DNA from: Microbacterium galbinum
GTDB taxonomy: Bacteria; Actinomycetota; Actinomycetes; Actinomycetales; Microbacteriaceae
Direction of reading: 5' to 3'
Length of the DNA stretch: 64,000 bases
Assembly: GCF_023091225.1 (NCBI RefSeq)
Contig: NZ_JAHWXM010000001.1
Location: forward strand, 868,001-932,000
Part shown: positions 61,249 to 64,000 of the stretch, one piece after another
How positions within the stretch are numbered: the stretch's first letter is position 1
Layout of the letters: each line of letters opens with the position of its first letter
The notes under the pieces: model-generated
Told to the model about the DNA's origin: nothing
The model's database searches: none
The model's input: the letters and a program-made list of their open reading frames with translations, nothing else
Position numbers and translations under genes: made by a program

Positions 61249-61983
61249 TCAGGCCGGGGCGCTGTCGGAGTTGTACCGGTCGAGCACGTCGCCGATCGGC
61301 CCGTCGAGCACGAGCGCTCCCTTGTCGAGATAGAGACCGCGCTCGCAGAACCGACGCAGATCTCGCTCGTTGTGGCTCACGAAGAAGAGCGTGCGACCCT
61401 CGGCGAGCAGCTCGTCGATGCGGCGATAGCACTTCTCGCGGAAGGCCTTGTCCCCCACCGCGAGCACCTCGTCGACGAGAAGGATCGGCTCTTCGAGCTG
61501 CGAGACGACGGAGAAGGCGAGACGCACCTTCATGCCGTTCGACAGATGCTTGTAGGGGGTGTCGAGGAAGTCCTGCAGCTCGGCGAACGCGATGATGCCG
61601 TCGAACCGACGGGAGATCTCCGCGCGGCTCATCCCGTGCAATCCCGCGGTGAGACGCACGTTCTCGCGCACCGTGAGATCGCCGACGAACCCGCCGGTGA
61701 GCTCGATCAATGGGGCGACGCCCTGGTGCACGTCAACGCGCCCCTCGTCGGGCAGAAGCACCCCGGCGACGAGCTTCAGCAGGGTCGACTTGCCCTGACC
61801 GTTACGGCCGACGACGCCGATGGATTCACCGGGCTGCACCATGAACGAGACGTTCCGGAGGGCCCAGAACTCGCCGGGACGCTTGCCGCGGCCCTTGCCT
61901 CCGAAGAGATCCTTGAAACTCCGGCGCCCCCGCCGATTGCGACGGAAGCGGACACCCAGATCGACGACCTCGATCGCGCTCAT
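61249..61983 (-). CDS. wzt: ABC polysaccharide exporter, ATP-binding subunit (Wzt/TagH type)
   Basis: 244 residues from the ATG at 61983 that shares a base with the permease stop (TGATG). Walker A is VVGRNGQGKSTLLKLVAG, with Q-loop region GGFVGDLTVRENVRL, the signature LSNGMKVRLAFSV, Walker B PILLVDEVLAVGD and H-loop FFVSHNE. The N-terminal FRRNRRGRRSFKDLF extension before the nucleotide fold is typical of the O-antigen/teichoic-acid exporters. No C-terminal carbohydrate-binding domain is present, as in the mycobacterial galactan exporter Rv3781. Powers flipping of a lipid-linked glycan. Confidence 0.93.
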   Translation of the reverse strand: MSAIEVVDLGVRFRRNRRGRRSFKDLFGGKGRGKRPGEFWALRNVSFMVQPGESIGVVGRNGQGKSTLLKLVAGVLLPDEGRVDVHQGVAPLIELTGGFVGDLTVRENVRLTAGLHGMSRAEISRRFDGIIAFAELQDFLDTPYKHLSNGMKVRLAFSVVSQLEEPILLVDEVLAVGDKAFREKCYRRIDELLAEGRTLFFVSHNERDLRRFCERGLYLDKGALVLDGPIGDVLDRYNSDSAPA

Positions 61984-62774
61984 CACAGCTCCTTCAGGAC
62001 AGCGGGCTCGAGGCGCCGGAAGACGAGGATGCCGAGAACCAGAATGAGGGCGCTCACCAGCACCGCGCCCAGGATCTCGGTGGGGTTCCACTGATCGGGG
62101 AAGAACGCGACCCGGTAGAGGCTGAAGATGCCGAACAGCGGGTTGGCCGCCGCGAACTCGCCGAAAGCCCCCGGGAGGTCGGAGCCGGCGTAGATGATCG
62201 GTGAGGCGTAGAACAGCACGCGCAGGATCAGGCGGGTGGTGCGCTCGAGGTCGGCGTACAGCGCGCACAGCGGAGCCACCAGGAGTCCGAGGCCCACCAG
62301 CAGAACCGCCTGCAGGAGCACCGCGACAGGGAACCACAGCAGCTGCCACGACACCGTCGCACCCGCGAAGATCGCGAAGGCCGCGAGCACGGGCAGCGAG
62401 CAGAGGAACTCGATGCCCTTGCTCAGCACGATCCGGTTGACCCAGATCGATCGCGGGATCGCGGTGGAGCGCACGAGCTTGGAGTCACGGCTGAAGGCGC
62501 GGGTGAAGTCGGTCACCGCCGAGTTGAACCACACCCACGGCAGGAGCGCCGAGATGAGGAAGACGATGTACGGCTGCTCGCCGACCGTGCGCGAGAAGAC
62601 CTGGGTGAAGACGAACCAGTAGATCAGGCTCATCAGAAGCGGGTCGAGCACCGACCACAGATATCCCAGCCAGCTCGTGGCGTAGCGCACGCGGAGATCG
62701 CGGGCCGACAGGAGCCAGAGGGAGTGCAGGTAGCGCCGCGCCGAACCCGGCGCGCCGATCGAGGTCTCGCTCAT
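61983..62774 (-). CDS. wzm: ABC polysaccharide exporter, permease subunit (Wzm/TagG type)
   Basis: 263 residues, six membrane helices of the ABC2 permease fold. The cytosolic N-terminus SLWLLSARDLRVRYATSWLGYLWSVLDPL contains the family coupling motif. IVFLISALLPWVWFNSAVTDFTRAF and NRIVLSKGIEFLCSLPVLAAF follow, with GIFSLYRVAFFPDQWNP near the end. With Wzt it would export undecaprenyl-linked galactan or another polymer. Glf lies upstream in the same direction with a 31-base gap, so glf-wzm-wzt form one operon. Confidence 0.93.
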   Translation of the reverse strand: MSETSIGAPGSARRYLHSLWLLSARDLRVRYATSWLGYLWSVLDPLLMSLIYWFVFTQVFSRTVGEQPYIVFLISALLPWVWFNSAVTDFTRAFSRDSKLVRSTAIPRSIWVNRIVLSKGIEFLCSLPVLAAFAIFAGATVSWQLLWFPVAVLLQAVLLVGLGLLVAPLCALYADLERTTRLILRVLFYASPIIYAGSDLPGAFGEFAAANPLFGIFSLYRVAFFPDQWNPTEILGAVLVSALILVLGILVFRRLEPAVLKEL

Positions 62775-62805
62775 CCCGGTGTGAGGAACATCGTCCGGTC
62801 GCCGA

Positions 62806-63999
<1,194 letters not shown>

Positions 64000-64000
64000 G

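Noticed and set aside
61235..61250. GATCGG-GTGC-CCGATC hairpin between the convergent GT39 and wzt genes as a terminator
   Set aside because: The stem is only 6 bp and overlaps the wzt stop codon, weak next to the other terminators here.

Overview
The window is one contiguous piece of a high-GC (around 70% by eye) actinobacterial chromosome, most likely Microbacteriaceae and probably Microbacterium. This is inferred from codon use, a fused kgd/E2 2-oxoglutarate enzyme, WhiB proteins, MtrAB-LpqB, SigH with an RsrA-type anti-sigma factor, and gene order. Much of it follows the mycobacterial order known from family knowledge: CNNM pair-guaB1; whiB1-pdtaS, sigH-anti-sigma, aroA-rsgA; secA, hpf, comF, lpqB-mtrB-mtrA; manA, DUF3499, Zincin-like, whiB2. 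No rRNA, tRNA, CRISPR array or insertion sequence was seen, and no stretch over 300 bases lacks a gene.

Layout. 1-6.7 kb: a partial GT87 membrane glycosyltransferase, NAD(P)H-hydrate dehydratase, an Old Yellow Enzyme, two CNNM/CorC membrane proteins and GuaB1. 6.9-16.7 kb: kgd, an Eis-like acetyltransferase, the SigH/anti-sigma thiol-stress pair divergent from aroA-rsgA-bcp, and whiB1. 16.8-28.6 kb: PdtaS histidine kinase, an Rv3235-type protein, small conserved unknowns, an orphan SAF (CpaB-like)/CpaE-like pair, an alanine/aspartate-type aminotransferase, SecA, a PadR regulator, a coiled-coil protein and long HPF. 28.7-33.5 kb: comF, lpqB, mtrB, mtrA. 33.6-41 kb: a membrane protein-DUF4129-DUF4350-MoxR-DUF58 operon with SpoIIM and RDD membrane proteins. 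41-48 kb: DUF3499, a Zincin-like protein, DUF5719, a giant membrane glycosyltransferase, WhiB2 and ManA.

48-64 kb is a cell-surface polysaccharide locus: two O-antigen-ligase-like proteins, GalE, GlfT2- and GlfT1-like galactofuranosyltransferases, an anchored unknown, an RgpF-like protein, a GT2/CgeB-like fusion, a GT39 membrane protein, a Wzm/Wzt exporter and UDP-galactopyranose mutase (Glf). GalE and Glf would supply UDP-galactofuranose, GlfT1/GlfT2 would build a galactan and Wzm/Wzt would export it. This set parallels the mycobacterial galactan system, but in a lineage thought to lack mycolyl-arabinogalactan. It is the best candidate in the window for an under-described system.

Regulation. 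At least fourteen gene or operon starts have a TAnnnT -10 hexamer exactly 6 or 7 bases before the ATG/GTG and usually no Shine-Dalgarno (SD) sequence. Leaderless transcription therefore looks like the default here. Other readable controls are a SigR/SigH-type autoregulatory promoter inside the 5' end of aroA, -35/-10 promoters for whiB2 and hpf, an operator-like dyad plus an SD-sequestering hairpin before the CNNM pair, and several perfect-stem terminators.
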